Shown: positions 6,855-14,309, numbered from the stretch's first letter. The stretch is 18,677 nucleotides of DNA from Thalassospiraceae bacterium (GCA_030638205.1 DAOWFB010000158.1:1-18677), one strand, 5' to 3'. Numbers and translations: made by a program. The notes: generated by a model from the letters alone, not told the origin.

Positions 6855-7132
6855 GTATTGAAATGAACGCCATTATATTGCGCCACCCACAAACTGATTT
6901 CCGCGAAGTAGACGAAGATATATTTTTAGTCCATCCCGATGGAGTTGCTATTTATAACCTTAACCCCACCGCCGCCGCTATTTGGCGGCTTGTTGGCGAG
7001 GGAATGACCGGCGATGAAATGGCAGAAATAATGTCAGCCGCATTCGCGGCCATACCGCCGATGCGCATAAAATCAGACGTGGAAAATGTTTTGGCCGAGC
7101 TTTTAAACGAAGGCTTCGCGGTTAAGAAATAA
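6851..7132 (+). CDS. PqqD-like protein (RiPP recognition element fold)
   Basis: A 93-residue protein with the PqqD pattern: a short N-terminal strand region, DIFLVHPDGVAIYNLNPTAAAIWRLV (about residues 24-49, split as DIFLVHPDG and NPTAAAIWRL), then helices ending in an acidic C-terminal segment LAELLNEGFAV. PqqD-like domains bind leader peptides for modifying enzymes in RiPP pathways. Others are encoded beside HprK-related kinases, where their role is unknown. Its ATG overlaps the kinase stop codon (ATGA), so the two are translationally coupled and probably act together. No radical SAM enzyme, protease or precursor peptide gene is adjacent: only 22 bases separate it from the convergent lipoprotein gene. 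The fold call is good; the function is open. Confidence 0.75.
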   Translation: MSIEMNAIILRHPQTDFREVDEDIFLVHPDGVAIYNLNPTAAAIWRLVGEGMTGDEMAEIMSAAFAAIPPMRIKSDVENVLAELLNEGFAVKK

Positions 7133-7154
7133 TATTTTCAACTATATTTTATGC

Positions 7155-8291
7155 TTACATTCTATTAAGGCGCGTTATCTGTACCCGGCGGTTGTTATCG
7201 CTTTCGGGATTTGCAGTGTTAAGCAAGTGCTCTTCACCAAAGCCGATCGTATCTAACCTGCCAGCATCAATCCCAAATTTGGTAACTAGATAATCCATCA
7301 CCGCCTTGGCCCGGTATTCGGAAAGGGCCATATTATATTCCCTTGTCCCAACCGCATCTGTATGGCCGGCTATTTCAAAGCGATAGGCAGAAAGCTCATC
7401 AGACATTAATGCGCGACCAAGCTCGTTTAAGGTTTCTTTTGTTTCCGGACGCAGAATGGATGAGTCGAATTCAAAATAGACCTTTATGTTAATCGATGGC
7501 CCGTCGGTTAATTCTTCTGTCATGGCGGCTGCGGTTTGGGTAAACACTGGTTCCGGGTCGCATGCCGAACGGTCATCTGTTCTGCGTAACCCTGCCGCCA
7601 GAATTTGTGCCTTGGAACCACGTAGGTATTTCCCCCCGCAGCTAGAGCAAAGGTCGCGTGCATCTTTGAATACTTTTAAGTTTTTAGAGATTTTTTCAGT
7701 GTGGCGTTCAAACGCAAGTGCCATTTCCAGCGTAATGATTGCCCGGTCAATGTTTCCGGAAAGCCCTTGTGATATGGCCATGTTGTTCATTACCGCCGGA
7801 TCATCGGGGCAAAGCTCCAATGCGCGTTTATATGATTTTTGTGCATCACCATAAAACGAAAGATAATCATTGCCGATGCCCAGCGCAGAATGAAGCCGCC
7901 AGTCATCAGGGTTTTTATTGGATGCCAATCCTAGTAATGCGACACCTTCTTCAATCATGCCCTGATTTATACGAACCTTGCCAAGCTCGGCCAAGTATTC
8001 ACCGATGTTGCCAAACTGTTTTTCTACACGTTCAAGAACCTTTGCCGCATCACCGGGTTGGCCCGCCCAGCGCAGGTTACGCGAAAGACCAAGATGGGCT
8101 TTTAGTTCGTCCGGTTTTTGTTTTATTAGTTCACGGAAATGATTAATGGCTTCGCCATATTGGGCAATTTCAACCGCCCCCCCTTGCTGGGAAATAGCTT
8201 CAGTTTTTCCAGCGCAAGCGGAAAGCGTAAGCATAATTCCAGAAACAAACAGGGCTGCAATTATTGAATTTTTGCCAACTGTATAAGCCAT
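7155..8291 (-). CDS. TPR-repeat lipoprotein with C-terminal OmpA domain
   Basis: A 378-residue envelope protein. The N-terminus is a lipoprotein signal with lipobox LSAC (Cys26). Residues about 40-205 contain TPR-like helical repeats (for example ALGIGNDYLSFYGDAQKSYKRAL). Next comes a linker with a CSSC pair (215-218) and Cys244. Residues about 268-375 form an OmpA/MotB-type peptidoglycan-binding domain: VYFEFDSSILRP, then HTDAVG with Asp312 and Arg327 in the positions that bind diaminopimelate, and a final NRRVQI. It is probably anchored in the outer membrane and grips the cell wall while the TPR part binds partners. The TPR part recalls TadD/Flp-pilus lipoproteins, but no tad genes are here. 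AAAGG lies about 10 bases before the ATG. It is downstream of, and in the same direction as, the MlaF-like gene. Confidence 0.85.
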   Translation of the reverse strand: MAYTVGKNSIIAALFVSGIMLTLSACAGKTEAISQQGGAVEIAQYGEAINHFRELIKQKPDELKAHLGLSRNLRWAGQPGDAAKVLERVEKQFGNIGEYLAELGKVRINQGMIEEGVALLGLASNKNPDDWRLHSALGIGNDYLSFYGDAQKSYKRALELCPDDPAVMNNMAISQGLSGNIDRAIITLEMALAFERHTEKISKNLKVFKDARDLCSSCGGKYLRGSKAQILAAGLRRTDDRSACDPEPVFTQTAAAMTEELTDGPSINIKVYFEFDSSILRPETKETLNELGRALMSDELSAYRFEIAGHTDAVGTREYNMALSEYRAKAVMDYLVTKFGIDAGRLDTIGFGEEHLLNTANPESDNNRRVQITRLNRM

Positions 8292-8387
8292 TTTAAGCGT
8301 GCCTTTATATGATAGAGGGTGCGGCCTAATCGCCGACTGTTAGCCGATTGTATAGCCTTAATCCGCCTAGATAAACAGTGATGCCAA

Positions 8388-8420
8388 TCACATAATAAAG
8401 TCACATATAATTATGTCACA
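8388..8420. repeat. TCACATA-type direct repeats between the MlaF-like and OmpA-like genes
   Basis: TCACATA occurs at 8388-8394 and 8401-8407, and TCACA at 8416-8420, the last overlapping the MlaF-like stop codon. The region is AT-rich, and GTGAT/ATCAC (8379-8383 and 8387-8391) can also pair. The 124-base gap 8292-8415 otherwise holds no gene. It could contain a binding site for the promoter of the lipoprotein gene, but I cannot assign a regulator. Confidence 0.3.
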
Positions 8421-9225
8421 ATACCGGGGTTTCACGTTGCTGTAATGACACCATTAAATCAAAATATGGACGGATAAATTCAGAATTTGATTTTTCAAAT
8501 TCATCCAGTGTTCCATCAAAATAAACGTAGCCACCATGTAGCATTATAATCCGTGGCTTAAGCCGTTTTAACAGGTCTTTGTCGTGGGTGATGATCACGG
8601 TAGTTCTTTTATCGCTATGGGTGGAAACTATAAGATCCTGTATCTGCACCCCGCTGGTGGGGTCTAGCCCGGTGGTGGGCTCATCGTAAAAAATAACGTT
8701 TGGGTTCATTGCAATGGCGCGCGCCACAGCCAGCCGTTTGGCCATGCCACCGGAAAGGTCAGAAACGCCAAGAGAGAGAAAATCATCCGTAATCGGCAGC
8801 CCAACAGCCTCAAGCGCGCTGGTGGCAATGGGTGTAATTTCATCTTCGCTTAGTTTTTTTATTTCATCTAACCATAACGCCATATTGTCCATGACCGAGC
8901 CGGAAAAAAGCGCATTTTTTTGAAACACTACTCCCCAGTGGGTATGAATAAGGCTCAATTCGCGCTCACCCACCTTGGCCACATCAACCAGTGGCGCATC
9001 GGCTGTTTCATGATTGGCAACCAACACCTGACCATCATCGGGTTTTAGTTGGCCCAGAATATGGTTTAGCAATACCGTCTTGCCACAGCCTGAACCACCA
9101 ATGATGGCAACTATTTCACCCTGACGAATATCCATATCTATGGATTCAAGCACCCGGTTGCTCTCAAATGCCTTTTTCAGGCCACGGATGCTTATCTCAA
9201 GCTTATTTGGGTCTTTTGCTTTCAT
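8416..9225 (-). CDS. ABC transporter ATP-binding protein, MlaF-like
   Basis: A 269-residue ABC ATPase. Seen: Walker A GGSGCGKT (43-50), Q-loop in VVFQKNALF, signature LSGGM (followed by AKRLAVARA), Walker B VIFYDEP with TTGLDP, and the H-loop THD. LSGGMAKR, with Met after GG rather than Q, is characteristic of the MlaF/Ttg2A/TGD3 group that moves phospholipids between the inner and outer membranes. The partner permease (MlaE), MCE protein and binding protein are not in the window, so the ATPase is isolated or works with distant subunits. The C-terminal extension of about 25 residues is consistent with an MlaF-type tail. No Shine-Dalgarno is visible before the ATG (9225), suggesting weak or leaderless initiation. 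It is divergent from the ABC-F gene. Confidence 0.85.
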   Translation of the reverse strand: MKAKDPNKLEISIRGLKKAFESNRVLESIDMDIRQGEIVAIIGGSGCGKTVLLNHILGQLKPDDGQVLVANHETADAPLVDVAKVGERELSLIHTHWGVVFQKNALFSGSVMDNMALWLDEIKKLSEDEITPIATSALEAVGLPITDDFLSLGVSDLSGGMAKRLAVARAIAMNPNVIFYDEPTTGLDPTSGVQIQDLIVSTHSDKRTTVIITHDKDLLKRLKPRIIMLHGGYVYFDGTLDEFEKSNSEFIRPYFDLMVSLQQRETPVL

Positions 9226-9246
9226 AAAACCAGACTACATCAATGG

Positions 9247-9264
9247 GGGTTACCCATATAACCC
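9247..9264. repeat. Inverted repeat in the divergent ABC-ABC intergenic region
   Basis: GGGTTA (9247-9252) and TAACCC (9259-9264) form a perfect 6+6 inverted repeat with a 6-base spacer. An overlapping alternative pairs ATGGG (9244-9248) with CCCAT (9253-9257), so two exclusive hairpins are possible. The whole divergent gap is only 78 bases, so this could be an operator touching both promoters. Confidence 0.35.
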
Positions 9265-9303
9265 TTCTTTATTCATTTCTCGGGGCGTGATACACACCTC
9301 ACC

Positions 9304-11205
9304 ATGTTACGTCTTGATAAAATCACATATAGGATTGGCGCCAGAGTTTTGCTCGATGCGGCCGATGCCACCATAAACACCGGGCATCGGGTTGGCCTTG
9401 TGGGGCGTAATGGCACTGGCAAAACAACCATACTCAAGCTTATAGCTGGCCTTCTTGACCTAGACGGTGGTCAAATCCATATGCCAGTTCGCTGGAAGGT
9501 GGGCCTAACCCATCAGGAAGCCCCATCGGGCGAGCAGAGTTTGCTAGATACGGTTTTATCGGCTGATGCCGAGCTGGTATCGCTGGAGGCAGAGGCCGAA
9601 ACCGCAACCGACCCTAACCGCATAGCAGAAATTCATTCCCGCCTTTCTGATATGCAGGCCCATAGCGCCCACGCCCGCGCCGCCAGAATATTGGTTGGTC
9701 TGGGTTTTGATAATGATGCGCAGCAGCGGCCATGTTCTGAATTTTCCGGTGGCTGGAGAATGCGTGTTGCGTTGGCATCACTATTGTTTTCTGAACCTGA
9801 TTTATTGTTGCTGGATGAGCCAACCAACCATCTGGACCTTGAAGCAACATTGTGGCTCGAAGGATATTTGCGTACGTACCCCGGAACCATTGTGTTGGTC
9901 AGCCATGACCGCGAACTTTTAAACCGTGCGGTTAGCGAAATATTACATTTGGAGCATTCCAAGCTAACTCTTTATCAAGGCGGCTATGACAGATTTGAAA
10001 AAACCAGGCGCGAACGTTTGGAATTAAATGCCAAGCAACGGGCGCGGCGCGAAGCCCAGACCGCACACATAAGAGAATTCATTGACCGTTTCCGTTACAA
10101 GGCCAGCAAAGCCAAGCAGGCGCAATCACGCGTTAAGATGCTGGCTAAAATGCAGCCAATTCCGGAAGATCGCGACGAAGCATCCATTTCGTTTAATTTT
10201 CCCGAACCCACATTTTTAGCATCACCATTACTAACAACCGAGCATCTAACGGCGGGCTATGACGATAATATCGTTTTATCAGACCTGGATTTGCGCCTTG
10301 ATTCCGATGACCGCATAGCCCTTTTGGGGGCCAACGGTAATGGTAAATCAACCTTGGTAAAAATACTGGCGGGCAGGCTACAACCGCTTAGCGGTAATAT
10401 TGAAAAATCAAAACGTTTGCGGGTTGGTTATTTTGCCCAACACCAAACCGAAGAATTAGATGTTGAGGCAACGCCATACATATTGATGGAGCGTGCGCGT
10501 CCGCGCGATAACGAACCGCAAGTTCGCGCCCAGCTTGGCCGTTTTGGTTTTAAGCAAGAACGGGCCGAGACAAAGGTCGGCGATCTTTCCGGTGGGGAAA
10601 AAGCCCGGCTTAATTTTGCATTGATAACCGCAGACAAACCCAACATTCTTTTGCTGGATGAGCCAACCAACCATCTAGATGTGGATTCAAGGCAAGCATT
10701 AGTACACGCGTTAAATTCATTTAATGGAACAGTGATACTGGTAAGTCACGATCCCCACTTAATCGAAACCACGGTTGATACCTTTTGGTTGGTTGAGGGC
10801 GGTGCGGTTGAACCATTTGATGGTGATCTTGATGATTATCGTTCGCGTCTGCTTGGCCGCCGTCAGGCCCAACGGGGCGAAACTCCAAAGTCTGAAAAAG
10901 AAAAACCGCCTAAGGCAGAATATGTTGATAAAAAAGAGGCGCGGCGTATCGCGGCCGCTAAACGCGAACTCATTGGGCCATTAAAGAAAGATACAACTGA
11001 TTGTGAAGCTTGGGTAAAACGCCTGGAGCGAAAAAAAGCCGAAATTACCAAGGAACTGGCCAATCCGGCGCTTTACGATGAAGGTGCCGATAATGGCCAT
11101 GTCATTGAATTGCAGATGAAGTCCGCTAAAATGGAAAGCGATTTAAGCGAAGCCGAACAAGCATGGCTGGACGCGCTGGACGCGCTTGAAAAAGCACAAA
11201 ACTAA
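9304..11205 (+). CDS. yheS: ABC-F family ATPase, YheS-type
   Basis: A 633-residue soluble protein with two ABC domains and no membrane segments, the architecture and length of E. coli YheS. First domain: Walker A GRNGTGKTT (about 35-43), signature FSGGW, Walker B LLLLDEPTNHLDL. Second domain: GANGNGKST, LSGGEKARL, LLLLDEPTNHLDV. Between them lies the charged linker (P-site tRNA interaction motif) with FIDRFRYKASKAKQAQSRVKML. The phrases VGLVGRNG, KAKQAQSR and VEPFDGDLDDY match YheS closely. ABC-F proteins act on ribosomes, usually relieving stalled translation or giving antibiotic protection; the exact role of YheS is not settled. The C-terminal about 90 residues form a charged, probably coiled-coil extension. 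No Shine-Dalgarno precedes ATG 9304, so leaderless translation is possible. Confidence 0.92.
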   Translation: MLRLDKITYRIGARVLLDAADATINTGHRVGLVGRNGTGKTTILKLIAGLLDLDGGQIHMPVRWKVGLTHQEAPSGEQSLLDTVLSADAELVSLEAEAETATDPNRIAEIHSRLSDMQAHSAHARAARILVGLGFDNDAQQRPCSEFSGGWRMRVALASLLFSEPDLLLLDEPTNHLDLEATLWLEGYLRTYPGTIVLVSHDRELLNRAVSEILHLEHSKLTLYQGGYDRFEKTRRERLELNAKQRARREAQTAHIREFIDRFRYKASKAKQAQSRVKMLAKMQPIPEDRDEASISFNFPEPTFLASPLLTTEHLTAGYDDNIVLSDLDLRLDSDDRIALLGANGNGKSTLVKILAGRLQPLSGNIEKSKRLRVGYFAQHQTEELDVEATPYILMERARPRDNEPQVRAQLGRFGFKQERAETKVGDLSGGEKARLNFALITADKPNILLLDEPTNHLDVDSRQALVHALNSFNGTVILVSHDPHLIETTVDTFWLVEGGAVEPFDGDLDDYRSRLLGRRQAQRGETPKSEKEKPPKAEYVDKKEARRIAAAKRELIGPLKKDTTDCEAWVKRLERKKAEITKELANPALYDEGADNGHVIELQMKSAKMESDLSEAEQAWLDALDALEKAQN

Positions 11206-11268
11206 TTTTCAGTTTTTTTACTTTATCGGATAAAATAAATATTTAAATACATATCAATTGGAAAGATC

Positions 11269-12477
11269 GTGCGCATTACATGGTTCCGAACATCTGTTTT
11301 GGTAGTTGTTATTGCGGCCATAGCATTCATTGGCTGGCGTATGGTGCGGCCAATGAATATTTTTGCGGTCTCGCCAGCGTTTGAACGACCCATATCGACG
11401 GCAAAAATCCCTGATATATTACAAAGCCTAAGCGCAAATGAATGCGCCACCTGTCATAAAGAATTTTTTGATGAATGGAAAACTACAATTCATTCTCAGG
11501 CTTGGACCGACCCTTATTATCAGGTCGATCTGAAATTCGATGGTTCGCAGCAAATTTGCCTTAACTGTCATATCCCACTAGATCGCCAGCAGGAAAATTT
11601 GGTGCTCGGCTTTAATGACGATGAAAAGTGGGACCCTATACTGGCGCCTAACCCCGATTTTGATCACGACCTGCAACAAGAAGGCGTAACCTGTAATGCG
11701 TGCCATCTCAGGGAAGGAAAAATCCTAGGCCCCAGAGGTTCTAAAAACGCACCCCATCCGGTTGAGAAAATTCAATCGGGCAACCAGATTTGCGTGGGCT
11801 GCCATGTGGTGGAAAATGATGGCTGGGACACATTTTTTAAGTTCCCCCCGTGCGGTACCGTGGCCGAGATTAATACTTCAAAAAATCATGGGTCATCTTC
11901 GGGCGAGATGAGCGTTGATGAAATTTCCGAACTGGGGTGCATTGATTGCCATATGCCGCTGGTCGAGCGCCCGGTCGCAGACGGCTTTGAGGTCAAAACC
12001 GTGCGCCGGCATTTGTGGCGCGGCGGCCACGACCCGGATATGGTCAAAGGTGCGTTGAGCGCATCATTGCGCGAACAAAGTGTTCCCATGGCGAAAAAAA
12101 GGGAATTTACCTTTACTCTTACTAACACCGGGGCCGCGCATTATTTGCCAACCGGCACACCCGATCGTCATTTAGTGGTCAGCTTGCGCCTGTTGGATGG
12201 CAAGGGCGGGGTAATTGATGAAGAAACGCATACGTTGAAGCGAACTATAATGTGGCGGCCGTTTATTGTTGATCTTTGGGATACCCGGTTGCCCCGGGGT
12301 GAGCCTCGGGTGTTTGATTATTCCTATTCAAGAAAGTCAGAACCCGATGCAAAAACGCTGGAAGTAATAGTTGAATATTTTTTGGTGGATGAAAAACGCC
12401 GCAAACGCATTGGATATGATGATAAAGAAGCCACCCATTACGAGGTATTCAGCCAGCGTTTAAAGCTTGCGCCATAA
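11269..12477 (+). CDS. Membrane-anchored pentahaem cytochrome c
   Basis: A 402-residue protein with an N-terminal membrane anchor (about 8-24) and five CxxCH haem-binding sites: CATCH (59-63), CLNCH (97-101), CNACH (142-146), CVGCH (175-179) and CIDCH (224-228). The first site sits in NECATCHKEFFDEWKTTIHSQAW, cut here as NECATCHKEFF and WKTTIHSQAW, typical of the cytochrome c554 / multihaem group. After about residue 265 there is no further haem site. The rest looks like a beta-rich domain with TNTGAAHYLPTGTPDRHL, a motif seen at the end of many multihaem cytochromes. It is periplasmic and transfers electrons; the substrate is unknown. Start: GTG 11269, with GGAAAG immediately before at short spacing (3 bases). 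The 3' end overlaps the convergent JAMM gene by 29 bases. Confidence 0.88.
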   Translation: MRITWFRTSVLVVVIAAIAFIGWRMVRPMNIFAVSPAFERPISTAKIPDILQSLSANECATCHKEFFDEWKTTIHSQAWTDPYYQVDLKFDGSQQICLNCHIPLDRQQENLVLGFNDDEKWDPILAPNPDFDHDLQQEGVTCNACHLREGKILGPRGSKNAPHPVEKIQSGNQICVGCHVVENDGWDTFFKFPPCGTVAEINTSKNHGSSSGEMSVDEISELGCIDCHMPLVERPVADGFEVKTVRRHLWRGGHDPDMVKGALSASLREQSVPMAKKREFTFTLTNTGAAHYLPTGTPDRHLVVSLRLLDGKGGVIDEETHTLKRTIMWRPFIVDLWDTRLPRGEPRVFDYSYSRKSEPDAKTLEVIVEYFLVDEKRRKRIGYDDKEATHYEVFSQRLKLAP

Positions 12478-12910
12478 TTTCCACAACGCTAACATTTTGG
12501 GTTTCGCTATCGATACGAAACGCAGCCAAATCCTTTGCTTCGCCGTTTTTATCAACGCCTACAATCAACCAGACATGACTTGCTTCAAAGGCGCTATCAA
12601 TATCATGCGTTGATGGTTGGGCTTTTTCTTCACCGGGGTGGGAATGATAGTGCCCAATAATTTGTTCATTACTTTCGGGCGTGTTTCTAATTTCGCGCAA
12701 TAAATCAAAATGTACTTTAGGGTCAACTTCAAAATTTTTGTGACCGCCACCTCGATTGTCGGTCAAGGTGTTGGGGCTTGGCACCACGCGTGTTACACGG
12801 ATGGGGGCTTCGTTATTGGTTCCAACCAACAGACCGCAACATTCATTTGGAAAAACAGCTTCGGCTTCGGCCCTTATTATATCCAGAAAATTTTCCGGAA
12901 TGTGTATCAA
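12449..12910 (-). CDS. JAMM/MPN-family metallopeptidase (M67)
   Basis: A 153-residue single-domain JAB1/MPN-type zinc peptidase. Seen: Glu23 in NECCGLLVG, and HYHSHPG (87-93) giving the HxH pair His89 and His91, followed by Ser100 and Asp103 (STHD). Bacterial M67 enzymes of this size often cleave peptide or isopeptide bonds near small ubiquitin-like carriers (ThiS/MoaD-type) or process cysteine-biosynthesis carriers. The spacing between the second His and the Ser is one residue longer than the usual HxHx7Sx2D motif. Start: TTG 12910, overlapping the TGA of the upstream membrane protein (TTGA), which indicates coupling. The gene overlaps the 3' end of the cytochrome gene by 29 bases in convergent orientation. 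Its substrate is unknown; no ubiquitin-like or E1-like gene is present in the window. Confidence 0.85.
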   Translation of the reverse strand: MIHIPENFLDIIRAEAEAVFPNECCGLLVGTNNEAPIRVTRVVPSPNTLTDNRGGGHKNFEVDPKVHFDLLREIRNTPESNEQIIGHYHSHPGEEKAQPSTHDIDSAFEASHVWLIVGVDKNGEAKDLAAFRIDSETQNVSVVEIMAQALNAG

Positions 12911-13254
12911 GGATTAATGCCTATTATGCCAATGGTCTTGCCACTGTTGATGTCGACAATAACAATTGTGTCGGCACCGTTTTTGCCATCGCTATCAATT
13001 CTGATGGCCATGCGGCTTTCGCTAATATCGGTTCCCTCAATGGTGCTGCCTCGGGCCACGTCGAGCATAATTTTTTCCATGGGGAAACTTTTAGCTGACG
13101 TGCCAGCAACCGGCACACTATCGGGTGTGGTATCATTGCCGAAAAATGAAAAATCGGGGTTTTGTGCCTTTTGTATCATGCCATAGACGATAAGAATCAT
13201 CAGGGTAACAATAATAAGGCCCATAAATACAACGATACCCTTGAGTGCATACAT
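12907..13254 (-). CDS. Small membrane-anchored protein of unknown function
   Basis: A 115-residue protein with one N-terminal transmembrane helix (about 5-25) and a soluble C-terminal part. The soluble part contains FGNDTTPDSVPVAGTSAK (about 38-55), then a beta-rich stretch ending DTIVIVDINSGKTIGIIGI. It may match a small alphaproteobacterial conserved family often found near rluD (possibly the DUF6476-like group); I could not confirm this. The topology suggests that the C-terminal part lies in the periplasm. It begins at ATG 13254 without an obvious ribosome binding site. It is coupled to the JAMM gene by the TTGA overlap and is divergent from rluD, with only 17 bases between the start codons. 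The function is unknown. Confidence 0.7.
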   Translation of the reverse strand: MYALKGIVVFMGLIIVTLMILIVYGMIQKAQNPDFSFFGNDTTPDSVPVAGTSAKSFPMEKIMLDVARGSTIEGTDISESRMAIRIDSDGKNGADTIVIVDINSGKTIGIIGINP

Positions 13255-13271
13255 GTTTTTGGTTCACTCTC

Positions 13272-14309
13272 ATGTTTATGAATGACATTGATAATAACCC
13301 GAACCCGCCGCCAAGGACATACACCGTAGAGGTGCCCGCAGGCAAGGATGGAGAGCGCCTTGATAAGGTGCTAGCCGATGCTTTGGCGGGTAATGATATA
13401 TCCCGCGCCCGGGTTCAGGCATTGCTGGGTGAGGGCTGTGTCGTATTGGTGGGCAAAACCGACACCCCCTTAGCATCAAGATACAAGGCCACCCTGCCGG
13501 CTAGGCATAAAGTAAGGGAGGGCGACAGCTACATCGTAACGGTTCCCGCCCCCATATCGGCCACGCCCGAGCCAGAGGACATTGCCCTAGATATAATCTT
13601 TGAAGACGATGACGTAATAGTCATAGATAAACCACCGGGAATGGTGGTTCACCCGGCAGCCGGTAATGCCAATGGAACCCTTGTTAACGCGCTTTTGCAC
13701 CATTGTAAGGGCTCGCTTTCTGGCATAGGCGGGGTTGTGCGTCCGGGTATCGTTCACCGCCTTGATAAGGGCACTGGCGGCCTGATGATTGCGGCCAAAA
13801 ACGATGGTGCCCATCATTCGCTGGCTAACCAGTTTTCCGAACACATCATGGAAAGGGCGTATTTTGCCCTTGTTTGGGGGGTGCCCATGCCTAGGGAAGG
13901 CGAGATCAGAGGAAATATTGGCCGCTCGCCAAGTAACCGAAAAAAAATGGCGGTGCTAAAAAGGGGCGGCAAAGAAGCCAAAACCCACTACCGGGTAATA
14001 AAGGCGTTTGGTTCCGGGGCATCGCTGGTTGAATGCGTGCTGGCCACTGGGCGAACCCATCAAATAAGGGTGCATATGACGTCCATTGGTCATCCGGTGA
14101 TGGGTGATCCGGTCTATGGCGGCGGCGGGGCGAGTGTGCGCAAGGTTTTACCGGATTCTGTTAAGCAAGCTGTGGATAACTTGGGCCATCAGGCATTATA
14201 TGCGTATAAGTTGGGGTTTTTACACCCAAAAAGCGAAAAGAGATTACTCTTTGAAAGGAAAATACCTAGTTATATCAATGACATCTATTGCAAACTAGAA
14301 AAAGTTTGA
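13272..14309 (+). CDS. rluD: RluD-type pseudouridine synthase
   Basis: A 345-residue RluA-family pseudouridine synthase. It isomerises specific uridines, for RluD those in helix 69 of 23S rRNA. Seen: an N-terminal S4-like RNA-binding region (GERLDKVLADALA and SRARVQALLGEG), then the catalytic domain with VIDKPPGMVVHPAAGN and HRLDKGTGGLM, where the Asp of HRLD is catalytic. Further matches are the typical ATGRTHQIRVHM and the GHPVMGDPVYGG segment. The usual HRLDKDTSG is changed to KGTGG, leaving the key Asp intact. Start choice: ATG 13272 or 13278, rather than GTG 13245, because the longer version would overlap the divergent gene's start codon. No strong ribosome binding site precedes either. 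It is followed by rpoH, as in other alphaproteobacteria. The exact target base set is inferred by family. Confidence 0.88.
   Translation: MFMNDIDNNPNPPPRTYTVEVPAGKDGERLDKVLADALAGNDISRARVQALLGEGCVVLVGKTDTPLASRYKATLPARHKVREGDSYIVTVPAPISATPEPEDIALDIIFEDDDVIVIDKPPGMVVHPAAGNANGTLVNALLHHCKGSLSGIGGVVRPGIVHRLDKGTGGLMIAAKNDGAHHSLANQFSEHIMERAYFALVWGVPMPREGEIRGNIGRSPSNRKKMAVLKRGGKEAKTHYRVIKAFGSGASLVECVLATGRTHQIRVHMTSIGHPVMGDPVYGGGGASVRKVLPDSVKQAVDNLGHQALYAYKLGFLHPKSEKRLLFERKIPSYINDIYCKLEKV

Noticed and set aside
7133..7154. Space after the PqqD-like gene examined for a precursor peptide gene
   Set aside because: Only 22 bases separate the convergent genes; no ORF fits.
8388..8420. Possible CRP/FNR-type site from the TGTGA-like motifs
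   Set aside because: The motifs are direct rather than properly spaced inverted repeats, so I keep them only as a repeat.
13245..13271. GTG start for rluD adding nine residues
   Set aside because: It would overlap the start codon of the divergent gene and adds a Cys/Phe/Trp-rich segment not typical of the family.
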